DNA of 64,000 nt. Source: Xanthobacter autotrophicus Py2. GTDB lineage: Bacteria; Pseudomonadota; Alphaproteobacteria; Rhizobiales; Xanthobacteraceae. The translations under genes were made by a program, and so were the position numbers. Positions 1 through 10,751 of the stretch are shown piece by piece. Location: the NCBI GenBank assembly GCA_000017645.1, contig CP000781.1, positions 5,009,501 to 5,073,500 of the forward strand, in the 5' to 3' direction. Position 1 is the stretch's first letter, and every line of letters starts with the position of its first letter. The notes beneath the pieces are model-generated. The model worked only from the letters and a program-made list of their open reading frames with translations. It was not told the DNA's origin and made no database searches.

Positions 1-171
1 GTTTCTTTGGGGCAGCTAGGTACCATTGCTATGGCCGCCTACCGGGAAATCGTCACCGCCGCCACGGACCCCGATGAATACCCAGCCCGACTCGATCTAG
101 CTATTATCGCCGAGCGTCGCCGCCTTCGCGCCTCGAAGGTTGATCCGATCGGGACCAAACACTCGGCCTGA
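1..171 (+). CDS. C-terminal end of an unidentified protein (partial at left edge)
   Basis: The first frame is open from base 1 to a TGA at 169-171 and encodes 56 residues with no start codon inside the window that is clearly preferred. The peptide is mixed helix-like and charged, ending in an Arg-rich stretch (residues 40-46, AERRRLR). I do not recognise a family. Being open from the edge and having a normal amino-acid mix is the only support; it may be a chance frame. It lies 70 bases before the next gene on the same strand. Confidence 0.35.
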   Translation, partial: VSLGQLGTIAMAAYREIVTAATDPDEYPARLDLAIIAERRRLRASKVDPIGTKHSA

Positions 172-244
172 AGCTGGTATGGGTGGCCCAAGACACGCGA
201 TAGGCGAAAATTTGCATTGCGCAATGTCAACATGGGGATGGGTT

Positions 245-736
245 ATGTTGAGACATCCGATTGCATTGGCAGTACTCGTATTGGCCATTACTGCGGGGGG
301 ATCAGGAAAAGCCCACGAGGCCGATGAATATATGGTTGGTGGATGCGCCCTTATTCCGCAAGTTCAAGACTGTGAGGTCAAGATGACGGCATTCCGCACT
401 ACATACGTGAAGGCATTCCGGAATGATCTTGCGGCTCAGCGCGTGGTGGCATTCACTCTCTGGCGCGGCAATGACGTTGTTTCCTCGGACTGGATACCGG
501 CGTGCACCTGGTACATGACCATGATTGCTCTTGGCTCACCCAAACTCGAAGAGCTGGACTATCAGAACATGCGTAAGGCCTGCTCGCTTCTTCGGCCTGA
601 CCAGGTTGAGGTGGCGAAGAACAGGGCGCGCGCCCTCGGACACCGCATCCTCGCCAAGGATAAGATCGATACCTCGGTTGAAAAGCCCGACCCGGTGCGC
701 CAGCGTTCACTGGATGGCACGGCCCACCCCCTCTAA
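245..736 (+). CDS. secreted hypothetical protein
   Basis: The product has about 163 residues when started at the ATG at 245. That start puts a typical Sec signal peptide first: MLRHP, then the hydrophobic core IALAVLVLAITAG, then small residues before GKAHEADEY. The frame is open further upstream to 140, but the extra residues lack coding character. The mature part has Cys in GGCAL, QDCEV, PACTW and KACSL, which would allow two disulfides in the periplasm. I recognise no family. The gene stands alone next to the left-hand junction and looks like accessory DNA. Confidence 0.55.
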   Translation: MLRHPIALAVLVLAITAGGSGKAHEADEYMVGGCALIPQVQDCEVKMTAFRTTYVKAFRNDLAAQRVVAFTLWRGNDVVSSDWIPACTWYMTMIALGSPKLEELDYQNMRKACSLLRPDQVEVAKNRARALGHRILAKDKIDTSVEKPDPVRQRSLDGTAHPL

Positions 737-880
737 GAGGCCGTTGCGGCTCCTCTGAGGGAGCGGGTCCGGATCTGCAACAGCAACTGTCCTGGCCGCC
801 GGAACGACCCCTTCTGCAAGACTAAAAGCGCCGCCGCCGATTTTGCCCGCGACGCCCCGCTAACCCAGGCAGGACAACGG

Positions 881-920
881 CTCATCCCGATATATCCCCG
901 CATGTCCCACGGTATCCCAC
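881..920. repeat. four phased 10-bp repeats at a junction
   Basis: Four consecutive decamers (ctcatcccga, tatatccccg, catgtcccac, ggtatcccac) each carry RTCCC at the same offset, giving an exact 10-base period, one DNA turn. They lie where the homology of the neighbouring aminotransferase-like frame breaks off. Helically phased short repeats are the usual form of accessory binding sites near recombination sites; that role here is inference. Confidence 0.45.
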
Positions 921-1532
921 GATCTGCAGGATGATGTGTCTGCATTCAGTCACGCCGGTCCATTCATGGGCGAAGGCCATGCCGGTACGCCCGAGGCCCG
1001 CGTCGGTCTCGTCGAAGATCAGGGCGAGGCCATATTCGTCCGCCGCCTCGCGCAGTTCAGCGAGGAAGGAGCCCGGCAGCATCTCGATGCCCGCCGCAAG
1101 CCGGACCGGAGCGACGAACAGGCCGGCCGTCTTCGGCCCTATGGCGGCGCGGATGGCGCCGATCTCATCAGGCATGCGGCTGACCTCCGCATCGCCGGCA
1201 AATTCCAGCGCCAAAGGCCCATCCCCGGCGCAGACCAGCAACTCTCGCCGTTTGGGCCGTCCGGCGACGCGGTGCTGGGCACGGACGGTGTCGAGGATCA
1301 CCCGCCGCACGGTAACGGCCGATGGCAGCAGCACCGCGGTGTCGCCGAAGGAATGCGCCACCAGCAGGTCCGCGAGGGCGGCGGCATCCGGGGTGGGCGC
1401 GGGTTCCAAAGGCCCCTGCGCCGGCTCAGCCGTGGCGACGAGGCAGGCGCCGGAAAAATCGAGGGGCGCAAGGTGCGTCTCGCCGCTTTCCCCGGGCGGC
1501 TCCGGCGCAGGTTGGGACGCAGACTGGGACAT
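882..1532 (-). pseudogene. truncated class III aminotransferase-like protein
   Basis: The 216-residue product, started at the ATG whose complement lies at 1530-1532, resembles the middle of fold-type I class III aminotransferases (ArgD/BioA group). The recognisable part is a stretch like EPVRL..GIEMLPGSFLAELREAADEYG followed by LALIFDETDAGLGRTG and FAHEWTGVT, where the Asp of FDE is the usual PLP-ring partner. Everything after GVT is unrelated (about 20 residues) and the catalytic PLP lysine region is missing, so the protein is about half the family length of 400. The N-terminal 100 residues are only weakly like the family. The break at about 945 coincides with the phased repeats, suggesting an insertion or deletion ended the gene. 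It is unlikely to be an active transaminase. Confidence 0.55.
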
Positions 1533-1730
1533 GGCACCTCCGGCGCCGACAAAAGCCGGCGGCAATCGCGACAGCATGCGCATGCAAGAACGCGGCCTTA
1601 ACCGGTCACATCTGCGAACCACGATCCGACTTCAAGCCTGCGGCCGAGCCGTCTCTGCCTCGTCTCCCCCGCCCGAACGCGGCTGGTGCCGGATCCGGAC
1701 GGGGCAACCCAAACCCCGGCGGCGGCCCGC

Positions 1731-2111
1731 TCAATCGTACTTCAGGTAGGAAAAGCGCAGGTCGTGCTGGGGCGTGCCCTCCAGCGGGGCGTCGGGCGCC
1801 GCGCCCGGCTGCCACATCACCACCTCCTCGATCTTCTGCGCCAAAGCGAAGTCGCGCACCGTGATGCCCTTGGCATCGTGGGACATGAGGCGCACCTCGA
1901 CCCAGGCGTAGGAGGCGGTGAGGTCGGGATGGTGCCAGGCGGCTTCCGCCAGGTGGCCAACGGCGTTGATGACCATCAGCGTGCCCTTCCAGCTGTTGGT
2001 CTTGTAGGTGCGGCGGATCCAGCCGTCCTCAAGGCGCCAGTGGGGCAGGTCGGCCTTCAGACGGGCCTCGATCTCTTCCGGGCTGAAGGTGTGCTTGCGG
2101 TCGACAGTCAT
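1731..2111 (-). CDS. 4a-hydroxytetrahydrobiopterin dehydratase (pterin-4a-carbinolamine dehydratase)
   Basis: This 126-residue protein dehydrates 4a-hydroxytetrahydrobiopterin to recycle the pterin cofactor of aromatic amino-acid hydroxylases; PCD-fold proteins in some autotrophs also serve as RuBisCO assembly factors. The active-site pattern is complete: E56, H60-H61-P62, Y68, H78 and D87 with the family's spacing. The start at 2111 is set by a strong Shine-Dalgarno (AAGGAGG) seven bases before ATG; the frame is open further upstream to 2198 without such support. It is divergent from crtZ with a 239-base gap. No hydroxylase gene is next to it, so the physiological partner cannot be told from context. 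Confidence 0.88.
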   Translation of the reverse strand: MTVDRKHTFSPEEIEARLKADLPHWRLEDGWIRRTYKTNSWKGTLMVINAVGHLAEAAWHHPDLTASYAWVEVRLMSHDAKGITVRDFALAQKIEEVVMWQPGAAPDAPLEGTPQHDLRFSYLKYD

Positions 2112-2350
2112 GGGATGGCCTCCTTGATCGGGGTCCGGCCGGGCCGGTCCGGGGGACTTATCTATCTCATTTGTTTGTCGCATTTTCTGTGCGCGCATCG
2201 GTATCCACCGGCGCGGTGCGATCCGGGAATGGAAAGAAACCGTACGCAGGATTGATCTGCCACAGGGCGCGGCGGGCCGGCCGATGCTGTATATCCAGCC
2301 TGCCGCCGGGCGCGCATATGCCCCCGCGGGCCGCAGCCGATGGGAACCTC

Positions 2351-2857
2351 ATGTCCACCAGCCTCGCCTTCCTCGTCAACGCGCTCATCGTGATCGCCAC
2401 GGTCGCCGCCATGGAAGGGGTGGCCTGGGCCGCGCACAAATATGTCATGCACGGCTTCGGCTGGGGCTGGCACAAGTCCCACCACGAGCCGCGCGAGGGC
2501 GTGTTCGAGCGCAACGACCTTTATGCGCTGCTGTTCGCAGGCATCGCCATCGCCCTCATCTACGCGTTCCGCAATGGCGGCGCGCTGCTGTGGGTGGGCG
2601 TGGGGATGACGGTCTACGGCTTCCTTTATTTCTTCGTGCACGACGGCATCACCCACCAGCGCTGGCCGTTCCGCTACGTGCCGCGCAACGGCTATCTCAA
2701 GCGCCTGGTGCAGGCCCACCGGCTGCACCATGCGGTGGATGGCAAGGAGGGCTGCGTCTCCTTCGGCTTCATCTATGCCCCGCCGCCTGCCGACCTGAAG
2801 GCCAAGCTGAAGAAGCTGCACGGCGGCAGCCTGAAGCAGAACGAGGCGGCGGAATAG
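2351..2857 (+). CDS. crtZ: beta-carotene 3-hydroxylase CrtZ
   Basis: The 168-residue integral membrane di-iron hydroxylase converts beta-carotene to zeaxanthin by way of cryptoxanthin. All four histidine clusters of the fatty-acid-hydroxylase/CrtZ family are visible: H29-x4-H34, H41-x2-H44-H45, H97-x4-H102 and H123-x2-H126-H127. Hydrophobic segments at about 5-25, 58-72 and 78-96 account for the membrane anchoring. Length is normal (160-175). ATG 2351 is chosen because the family begins right there (MSTSLAFLVN); the longer open frame upstream is not conserved in character. No other carotenoid genes are nearby, which is common for a stand-alone crtZ in this group. It ends at a bidirectional terminator. 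Confidence 0.93.
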   Translation: MSTSLAFLVNALIVIATVAAMEGVAWAAHKYVMHGFGWGWHKSHHEPREGVFERNDLYALLFAGIAIALIYAFRNGGALLWVGVGMTVYGFLYFFVHDGITHQRWPFRYVPRNGYLKRLVQAHRLHHAVDGKEGCVSFGFIYAPPPADLKAKLKKLHGGSLKQNEAAE

Positions 2858-2903
2858 GCGCCTTCGCCCGCTTCCAATTTCGAGCACCATCCCCCGGAAA
2901 CGA

Positions 2904-2929
2904 AAAGAGGCGGCCGAAGCCGCCTCTTT
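2904..2929. terminator. bidirectional Rho-independent terminator
   Basis: A perfect 11-bp stem (2904-2914 with 2919-2929) with loop CGAA is followed on the plus strand by CTTTTTGTCTC and on the minus strand by TTTCGTTT. It sits between the convergent crtZ and clpA genes and can serve both. Confidence 0.85.
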
Positions 2930-2954
2930 CTTTTTGTCTCAGCCGGTTGGGCGC

Positions 2955-5426
<2,472 letters not shown>

Positions 5427-5663
5427 CGACACCTCTTTCGCGCATCGCTCCCGGCCCTCGGAAACCCCGCCAGCTTGGGGAGCGCGTGCACCATTCACAC
5501 AAACTTCGTACCGGATGCCGCAGTGCGCAAGCCCCTCCTGCGATGGAAAAACGCTTCCCTTAGCCTGTCGCCCATGGCGAGCACAAGACAGCGCCTCGCA
5601 TTCCGGGCCTCAGCGACCCGAAATTCGTTCATCACGATTTTTTAGCGAAGGGCGTGAGCCGGC

Positions 5664-6035
5664 TTATTTCTTTTCCATCACGCACTGGAGCGGGTGCTGG
5701 TGCTTGCGGGCGAAATCCATCACCTGCGTCACCTTGGTCTCGGCGACCTCATAGGTGAAAACGCCGCACTCCCCGACCCCGTGATTGTGCACGTGGAGCA
5801 TGATCGTGTTCGCCTGGTCACGGTCCTTGTTGAAGAACCGTTCCAGCACATGCACCACGAACTCCATGGGCGTGTAGTCGTCGTTCAGCAGCAGCACCCG
5901 ATAGAGCGAGGGCCGCTTGGTCTGCGGCTTGGTGCGGGAAATGACCGCCGTGCCGGGACCATCGCCGCCCCTGCGGGGTGGCGTGTCGGGGCCGGCCAGA
6001 GCCGGCGCCTGAAAAGTGGAAATGGAAATATGCAT
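5664..6035 (-). CDS. clpS: ClpS adaptor protein
   Basis: The 123-residue adaptor binds N-terminal destabilising residues and delivers substrates to ClpA. The signature core is present: [20 protein letters not shown], then [24 protein letters not shown] and an ending of the [10 protein letters not shown] type. The first 40 residues are the flexible extension that enters the ClpA pore. Two adjacent ATG codons (6038 and 6035) could start it; the shorter is given. The frame is open much further upstream but that part is not family-like. It precedes clpA on the same strand. Confidence 0.94.
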   Translation of the reverse strand: MHISISTFQAPALAGPDTPPRRGGDGPGTAVISRTKPQTKRPSLYRVLLLNDDYTPMEFVVHVLERFFNKDRDQANTIMLHVHNHGVGECGVFTYEVAETKVTQVMDFARKHQHPLQCVMEKK

Positions 6036-6224
6036 CATGTCCGTCGCGCCCTGTTCCGCTGCTCCGGCCGTCAGGCGGAGTTTGGCGCAGCTCCCTGAAT
6101 GAGGAGAATAATAGGAAGAGCGACGCGTCTTCGCCAGTACCACGGCCCAATCCGGGGCCGCACAGTGCCGCATCCACGCCGGGCGCGGCGGTACAAGGTC
6201 CACCTGCGGGTGGCCAGAACGACT

Positions 6225-6249
6225 AAGGCCCGGCGCTGGGCCGGGCCTT
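6225..6249. terminator. perfect hairpin, possible phasin terminator
   Basis: AAGGCCCGGC (6225-6234) and GCCGGGCCTT (6240-6249) pair perfectly around the loop GCTGG. No long T-run follows on either strand, so termination is possible but not certain. It lies about 170 bases beyond the phasin stop. Confidence 0.45.
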
Positions 6250-6252
6250 GTG

Positions 6253-6333
6253 ACGCAACACTTCTTTACGCAACTTACGCAACCGAACGCATACGCGGAA
6301 CGCGTTACGCACTTACGCCAGACGCACTTACGC
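6253..6333. repeat. clustered ACGC / TTACGC repeats
   Basis: The tetramer ACGC begins at 6253, 6268, 6277, 6287, 6293, 6300, 6307, 6315, 6322 and 6330; five copies extend to TTACGC. On the minus strand it reads as repeated GCGTAAGTGCGT and TTGCGTAAG. The run lies in the clpS upstream region and its function is unknown. Confidence 0.55.
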
Positions 6334-6416
6334 GTGGCTCCCGAGGGAGCCGGCGCGCCGGAGGGACGCGAGAACAGCCTTCCGGCACGATGCCTGTTGC
6401 AGGCGAAACGTCAGTC

Positions 6417-6761
6417 TCAGGCCGGGAACTTGAAGCCGGTCTTGCTGAGGGTCGATTCGAAGGGCTTGTAGCTCTCCTTCGCCAGCTCCGTGTAGAGCTC
6501 GCCGAGCTTGGTGGCCTGGGCCACGGCGCCTTCGTAGGCCGACTTCAGGTAGGTCTGCTGGATCTCGATGGCCTGCTCAACGGTCTTGGCGCCGAGCAGC
6601 TTCTCGAGGGCAGCGGTGCCCTGCTCGAAGGAGGTCTTGGTGTAGTCGGCGATTTCCACCGCGATCGCCTGGGCGCTCTTGGACAGCGTGCCGAAGCTCT
6701 TGAGGGCGGATTCGATGTTGTCCTTGCTGATCTTCTGCAGCTCTTCAGCGGTCTGAACCAT
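6417..6761 (-). CDS. phasin family protein
   Basis: The 114-residue amphipathic helical protein coats polyhydroxyalkanoate granules and limits their size. It has the phasin layout: an N-terminal segment (MVQTAEELQKISKDNIESAL), a long heptad-like helix (about 20-75) with the SAQAIAVEIADYTKTSFEQ segment, and a C-terminal tail ending in FKFPA. Length is typical (110-120). The start has an AGGGGA Shine-Dalgarno about eight bases before ATG. It is monocistronic, separated by 381 bases from clpS downstream. The product binds granules rather than acting as an enzyme. Confidence 0.9.
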   Translation of the reverse strand: MVQTAEELQKISKDNIESALKSFGTLSKSAQAIAVEIADYTKTSFEQGTAALEKLLGAKTVEQAIEIQQTYLKSAYEGAVAQATKLGELYTELAKESYKPFESTLSKTGFKFPA

Positions 6762-7054
6762 TGGGAGTCCCCTTTTTTGCCGGCAAATGGGCCGGCCCCG
6801 CGCAGAGTGATTATTGCCTCCGCTCAGCTGTGGATAATATGCACTGCAGCACGAACGTCAAGCAGTTTTTGTGCATCGCACAATATGGCAGCGCCGCCAG
6901 GTTTACGCCTTGGTAACTCCGCGTTTTTACGCTCTGCACTTGGTCGCTTCCTCCAACCCTCGGTGCGACGCACAAGCCTTACTCAAGGCTCCAGTGTCAC
7001 AACGGGCGCGGGAACTGGCTCAGGTTTGCGACCAGCGACACGGGACAAAAGTGC

Positions 7055-9046
7055 ATGCGTATATCGTCGGCCGGCCTCTCCATGACCTCGAAAGCCCTTG
7101 CTTTCGCGGTGCTTGCGGCGTTTTCCCTGACCGCGACCGTGGCCGACGCAAAGCCGCGCAAGAAGGCCCATGTGGAGCGCTCAAAGGAGCGTTCCAAGAG
7201 CCGCACCGCACAGCGCTCCACCCAGCCCGCGTCCGCCCAGGACAGCGAGGACGCCAGCCGCTGGAGGTATGGATCCTCCGCCATCATCGTGGACGCGAAT
7301 ACCGGCAAGGTGCTCTACGAGGATAATCCGGACGCCCTGCGACATCCCGCCTCAGTCACCAAGATCATGACGCTTTACCTCCTGTTCGAGCAGCTGGAGG
7401 CAGGCAACCTGAAGCTGGACAGCGATCTTCAGGTTTCGGCCAAGGCGGCCTCGCAGCAGCCCTCCAAGCTCGGCGTCAAGCCCGGCTCCGCCATCGAGGT
7501 GGAAGACGCCATCAAGGCGCTGGTGACACGCTCGGCCAACGACGTGGCGGTGGTGATCGCGGAAAACCTCGGCGGCTCGGAATCCGAATTCGCGGAGATG
7601 ATGACCCGCAAGGCCCGCGCCCTGGGCATGAGCCGCACCGTGTTCCGCAACGCCTCCGGCCTGCCCAATCCCAACCAGGTGACCACGGCCCGCGACCTCT
7701 CCATCCTCGGGCGCGCGATCCAGGACAGGTTCCCCAAGCAATACAAGTATTTCGCCACCCGCACCTTCTATTATCGCGGGCAGGCCATCGGCAATCACAA
7801 CCGCCTGCTCGGCCGGGTGGAGGGCGTGGACGGCATCAAGACCGGCTACACTCAGGCCTCCGGCTTCAACCTCGTCACTTCGGTCAAGCGCGACGGGCGC
7901 TTTCTGGTGGGCGTGGTGCTCGGCGGCTCCAGCGCCGGGGCGCGCGATGCGCGCATGACCAATCTCATCAGCCAGAACCTCAACGTCGCCTATGCCGGCG
8001 GGCGCACCGCGCCGAAGGTCACCGAGGTGGCCGAGGCCGCCATTCCCGTGAACCGCTCGTTTGCCGCGCCCATGCCGGTGGTGGCCCAGCGCGACGACGA
8101 CACGCCCCACGCCGTCGCCCCCCTGCCCAAGCCGGCCGCCGTGCAGATCGCCGCCGCCGAGCCGGCGACCACCGCCTCCATTCCCCCGGCCAGCCACCGG
8201 AGCCAGAACCAGCAGCCCGCCACCCAGCAGGTGAAGCCCGGTTCCGCCGAACCCATCCGCCCGGTGGCGGTGAAGACGGTGGCGGTGCAGCGTCCGGTCC
8301 AGGCGTCGGCCACGACCACGGCCGTTGCCCCCTCCCCGGCGAGCTTTGCCGCCCCCGCCGGCGTGCTCGGCTATCTCGGCCCCTCCGGCAACACCCTTTC
8401 GCCGGCCGCCTCTGCGGTGCAGGCCGTGGCCCAAGGCCATGCCCGTCAGGCGCCGGCCAAGGAGGCTCCGGTCCAGACCGCGTCCCTTCAGCCCGCAGCC
8501 GCCCCGCAGGCCGCAGCACCCACCGGCAAGGACACCTCGCGGCTTGCCTCGGCGGTCGCCAGCGGCGCCTCCGAGCAGGCACTGCGCGCCGCCCGCATCG
8601 CCGCCATGGAACCGGACGACGCCTATGCCCAGGCCATGAAGGCCGCCCAGCGCACCCAGAGCGCGCCGCAGCAGGCAGCCGCCGCCCCGGCCCGGCCGGT
8701 GCGCACCGCCTCCCTCGTCCCGATGGCCGCCCCCGAGCCGACAGCCACTTCTGCCACGGCCAAATCCGCCCCGGCGAAGTCCCCGGTGCCCGCCTCCGCC
8801 CATTCCGGCTGGCAGATCCAGATCGGCGCCTTCGGTGCCGAGCGCGAGGCCAAGGCCAAGCTCGATGCCGCCAAGGCCCGCGCCAAGTCGGTGCTCGGCA
8901 GCGCCGATCCCTATACCGAGAAGGTGACCAAGGGGTCGTCCGAACTCTACCGCGCCCGCTTTGCCGGGCTGGATGAAAAGGGCGCCCGCGAAGCCTGCCG
9001 TTTACTCAAGCGTAATGACTTCGACTGTATGACTTTCAAGAATTGA
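7055..9046 (+). CDS. D-alanyl-D-alanine carboxypeptidase (PBP5/6 class) with C-terminal SPOR domain
   Basis: The 663-residue exported peptidase S11 trims the terminal D-Ala of peptidoglycan stem peptides. Signal peptide at about 10-32, then a basic linker, then the penicillin-binding domain with S100-V-T-K103, S160-A-N162 and K262-T-G264, the three catalytic motifs. From about 335 to 580 there is an Ala/Pro/Gln-rich linker, and the last 80 residues form a SPOR domain (GWQIQIGAFGAEREAKAKL onward) that binds denuded septal glycan. ATG 7055 is preferred because GGGA precedes it; ATG 7082 would still leave the signal peptide. It is convergent with the next gene, with a 15-base gap. Confidence 0.93.
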   Translation: MRISSAGLSMTSKALAFAVLAAFSLTATVADAKPRKKAHVERSKERSKSRTAQRSTQPASAQDSEDASRWRYGSSAIIVDANTGKVLYEDNPDALRHPASVTKIMTLYLLFEQLEAGNLKLDSDLQVSAKAASQQPSKLGVKPGSAIEVEDAIKALVTRSANDVAVVIAENLGGSESEFAEMMTRKARALGMSRTVFRNASGLPNPNQVTTARDLSILGRAIQDRFPKQYKYFATRTFYYRGQAIGNHNRLLGRVEGVDGIKTGYTQASGFNLVTSVKRDGRFLVGVVLGGSSAGARDARMTNLISQNLNVAYAGGRTAPKVTEVAEAAIPVNRSFAAPMPVVAQRDDDTPHAVAPLPKPAAVQIAAAEPATTASIPPASHRSQNQQPATQQVKPGSAEPIRPVAVKTVAVQRPVQASATTTAVAPSPASFAAPAGVLGYLGPSGNTLSPAASAVQAVAQGHARQAPAKEAPVQTASLQPAAAPQAAAPTGKDTSRLASAVASGASEQALRAARIAAMEPDDAYAQAMKAAQRTQSAPQQAAAAPARPVRTASLVPMAAPEPTATSATAKSAPAKSPVPASAHSGWQIQIGAFGAEREAKAKLDAAKARAKSVLGSADPYTEKVTKGSSELYRARFAGLDEKGAREACRLLKRNDFDCMTFKN

Positions 9047-9061
9047 AGTCATGCACGGGAC

Positions 9062-9799
9062 TCAGCCATGCTTGCGCAAGATCACGTCCTTGGCGCGATT
9101 TATCCTCGACGCGAGATAGCTGGATCCGCCCAGGTCGGGGTGGAGCCTCTTCATGAGGGCGCGGTGCGCCGCGCGGACAGCCTCGGTGTCCGCACCCGGC
9201 TCAAGGCCAAGGATCTGATAGGCTTCCTCTTCGGTCATCGCGTCGCTGCCCGCGCGGACGCTCTCACCCGCGCCCATATTCCCGCCACCCGCATCCGTCT
9301 GTGCGTGCTCACGCCAGGCGGGCGCCCGGCGGTCGAGATAAGCTTCGAGTAGCGCCAGCGATTGCGGATCGCAGATGCGGCGCATGGCAAGCAGGGCCGG
9401 CACGTCCAGCGCATCGAGCGTGGTGCCCGCATCGGGACCGGAAACGACGACGCCCTTCATCTCACCGCTGGCAAGGTCCAGCTCCATCTCCAGCAACTGG
9501 GTGCGCACCTTCGAGACCTGCGGTGCGCCTCGCTTACGGAACAGGCTGCCGAGATAGCCGCCCACCCCCTGCGGATCGAGCCGGCCCAGCAGGCCGATGC
9601 CCACCGCCGCCAGCGGGATCGCCGCCCCGAACCGTCCCATGGCCAGCGCCCCCGCCGCGCCCAGCAAAGCCGCATAGGCCAGCGAGCGCATGAGGATGGC
9701 CATCAGCACCTTGGGGTCGGCCTTGGTCCAGATCTTGAGGCCGTAGAGGCCGATGATCAGCAGCAGGGCACCGGCAATCAGGCTGATCACGAAAACCAC
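9062..9799 (-). CDS. membrane-anchored DnaJ-domain protein
   Basis: The 245-residue protein has two or three N-terminal hydrophobic segments (about 2-20, 35-55 and 60-75) and a C-terminal J domain from about 185, with the LHPDLGG motif that stimulates Hsp70 ATPase activity. This layout resembles the TIM14/DjlA-like short J proteins of alphaproteobacteria, which recruit DnaK at the inner membrane. The middle (95-180) contains a conserved-looking segment beginning VRTQLLEMELDLASGEM. The VWA-domain gene lies 45 bases upstream on the same strand and may be cotranscribed. The client is unknown. Confidence 0.85.
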   Translation of the reverse strand: MVFVISLIAGALLLIIGLYGLKIWTKADPKVLMAILMRSLAYAALLGAAGALAMGRFGAAIPLAAVGIGLLGRLDPQGVGGYLGSLFRKRGAPQVSKVRTQLLEMELDLASGEMKGVVVSGPDAGTTLDALDVPALLAMRRICDPQSLALLEAYLDRRAPAWREHAQTDAGGGNMGAGESVRAGSDAMTEEEAYQILGLEPGADTEAVRAAHRALMKRLHPDLGGSSYLASRINRAKDVILRKHG

Positions 9800-9844
9800 C
9801 TCACAGGTCGAACGGGTTCAAGGTGTGGGCTCAGGATGTCCGCC

Positions 9845-10579
9845 TCAGCGGCCGAGCGCGGCGATGAGCAGGCGCGCCCCGGCATCGCGTCGGTTGGCGA
9901 GGGCGAGGCGCCCCCCCGCCGCATAGGCGGCCACCGCCGAGAGCAGCTGGCGCAATTCGTCGGGGGCATGGGCATCGAACCGGCAATAGGCGCCGGAGGT
10001 GACATCCGCCAGGGTGCGGAACACCTCCTCCACCCGGCTGTCACGCCCCTCCTGGAACATGAACAGCCGCACCCCGCGCAACGCCAGCTGGCCCGCCGCC
10101 TCTATGAGCCGGGCGGCATCCTCCTCCATGGCATCGCCCACAAAAACCGCCGCCTTGAGGCCGGAGCGCTCAGCCTCCCGCGACAGGTGGGCGAGCACGC
10201 GATGGATCTGGGTGAGCCCGCCCTGGCAGGCAATGCGGCGCATGAGGGCGCCAAGCGTCACCGCGTCCTTCACGAAGGGCGAGGCCCGGCATTCCCCCTG
10301 CCCCCGGTAATAGACGATCTGCATGTCGAGCCCGCCATGGGCGGCGGCGGAGGCGAACATGTCGGCCTGAATGTCGCAGGCCAGCGTCCAGGTGGGCTGG
10401 CGCGAGCCGGTGGCATCGAGGGCGAAGGCGAGGCGTCCGCGCCCGTCCGCCGGCCGCGCCGGGGGCATGGCCCGAGCCGCCGCCAGGAATCGCGCCACGT
10501 CGTCGGCGCCGGAAACCACCGGGGATGCCGTATCCTTCGCCTTGGGCAGGCGCGCGTTCTTGTCGTCGGTCTTCGCCAT
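9845..10579 (-). CDS. VWA-like domain protein
   Basis: The 244-residue cytoplasmic protein resembles a von Willebrand factor A-type fold: LAFALDATGSRQPTW stands in place of the usual DxSxS metal site, followed by alternating strands and helices (MQIVYYRGQGEC, AAVFVGDAMEED, VRLFMFQEG). The start at 10579 has AAGAGG six bases upstream. The same frame remains open far upstream through the panC region, but this is antisense to panC and rejected. It heads a possible two-gene unit with the downstream DnaJ-like gene. Its partner is unknown; the role is inferred from fold only. Confidence 0.75.
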   Translation of the reverse strand: MAKTDDKNARLPKAKDTASPVVSGADDVARFLAAARAMPPARPADGRGRLAFALDATGSRQPTWTLACDIQADMFASAAAHGGLDMQIVYYRGQGECRASPFVKDAVTLGALMRRIACQGGLTQIHRVLAHLSREAERSGLKAAVFVGDAMEEDAARLIEAAGQLALRGVRLFMFQEGRDSRVEEVFRTLADVTSGAYCRFDAHAPDELRQLLSAVAAYAAGGRLALANRRDAGARLLIAALGR

Positions 10580-10751
10580 CGGGGCCTCTTGGTCCACACA
10601 TAAGCCGGGCCGCCCGCCGAACCAAGGGGCGGGGCCGCCTGCACGGAAACGCCAACTCAGCAGTTGATGCGCGGACACCGACGCCCTATCTCCTCCCGGC
10701 GCTGCCGGCCTGAACGCGTGTTCCGGCGGGCGGCAGGAGAGGCTTGAGACC

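Larger units (their letters stand above)
6036..6416. other. 381-base gap upstream of clpS
   Basis: No gene is visible here. The gap holds a 10-bp perfect hairpin (6225-6249) and a dense run of ACGC/TTACGC repeats (6253-6333). It must contain the clpS promoter on the minus strand and the 3' end of the phasin transcript. Confidence 0.6.
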
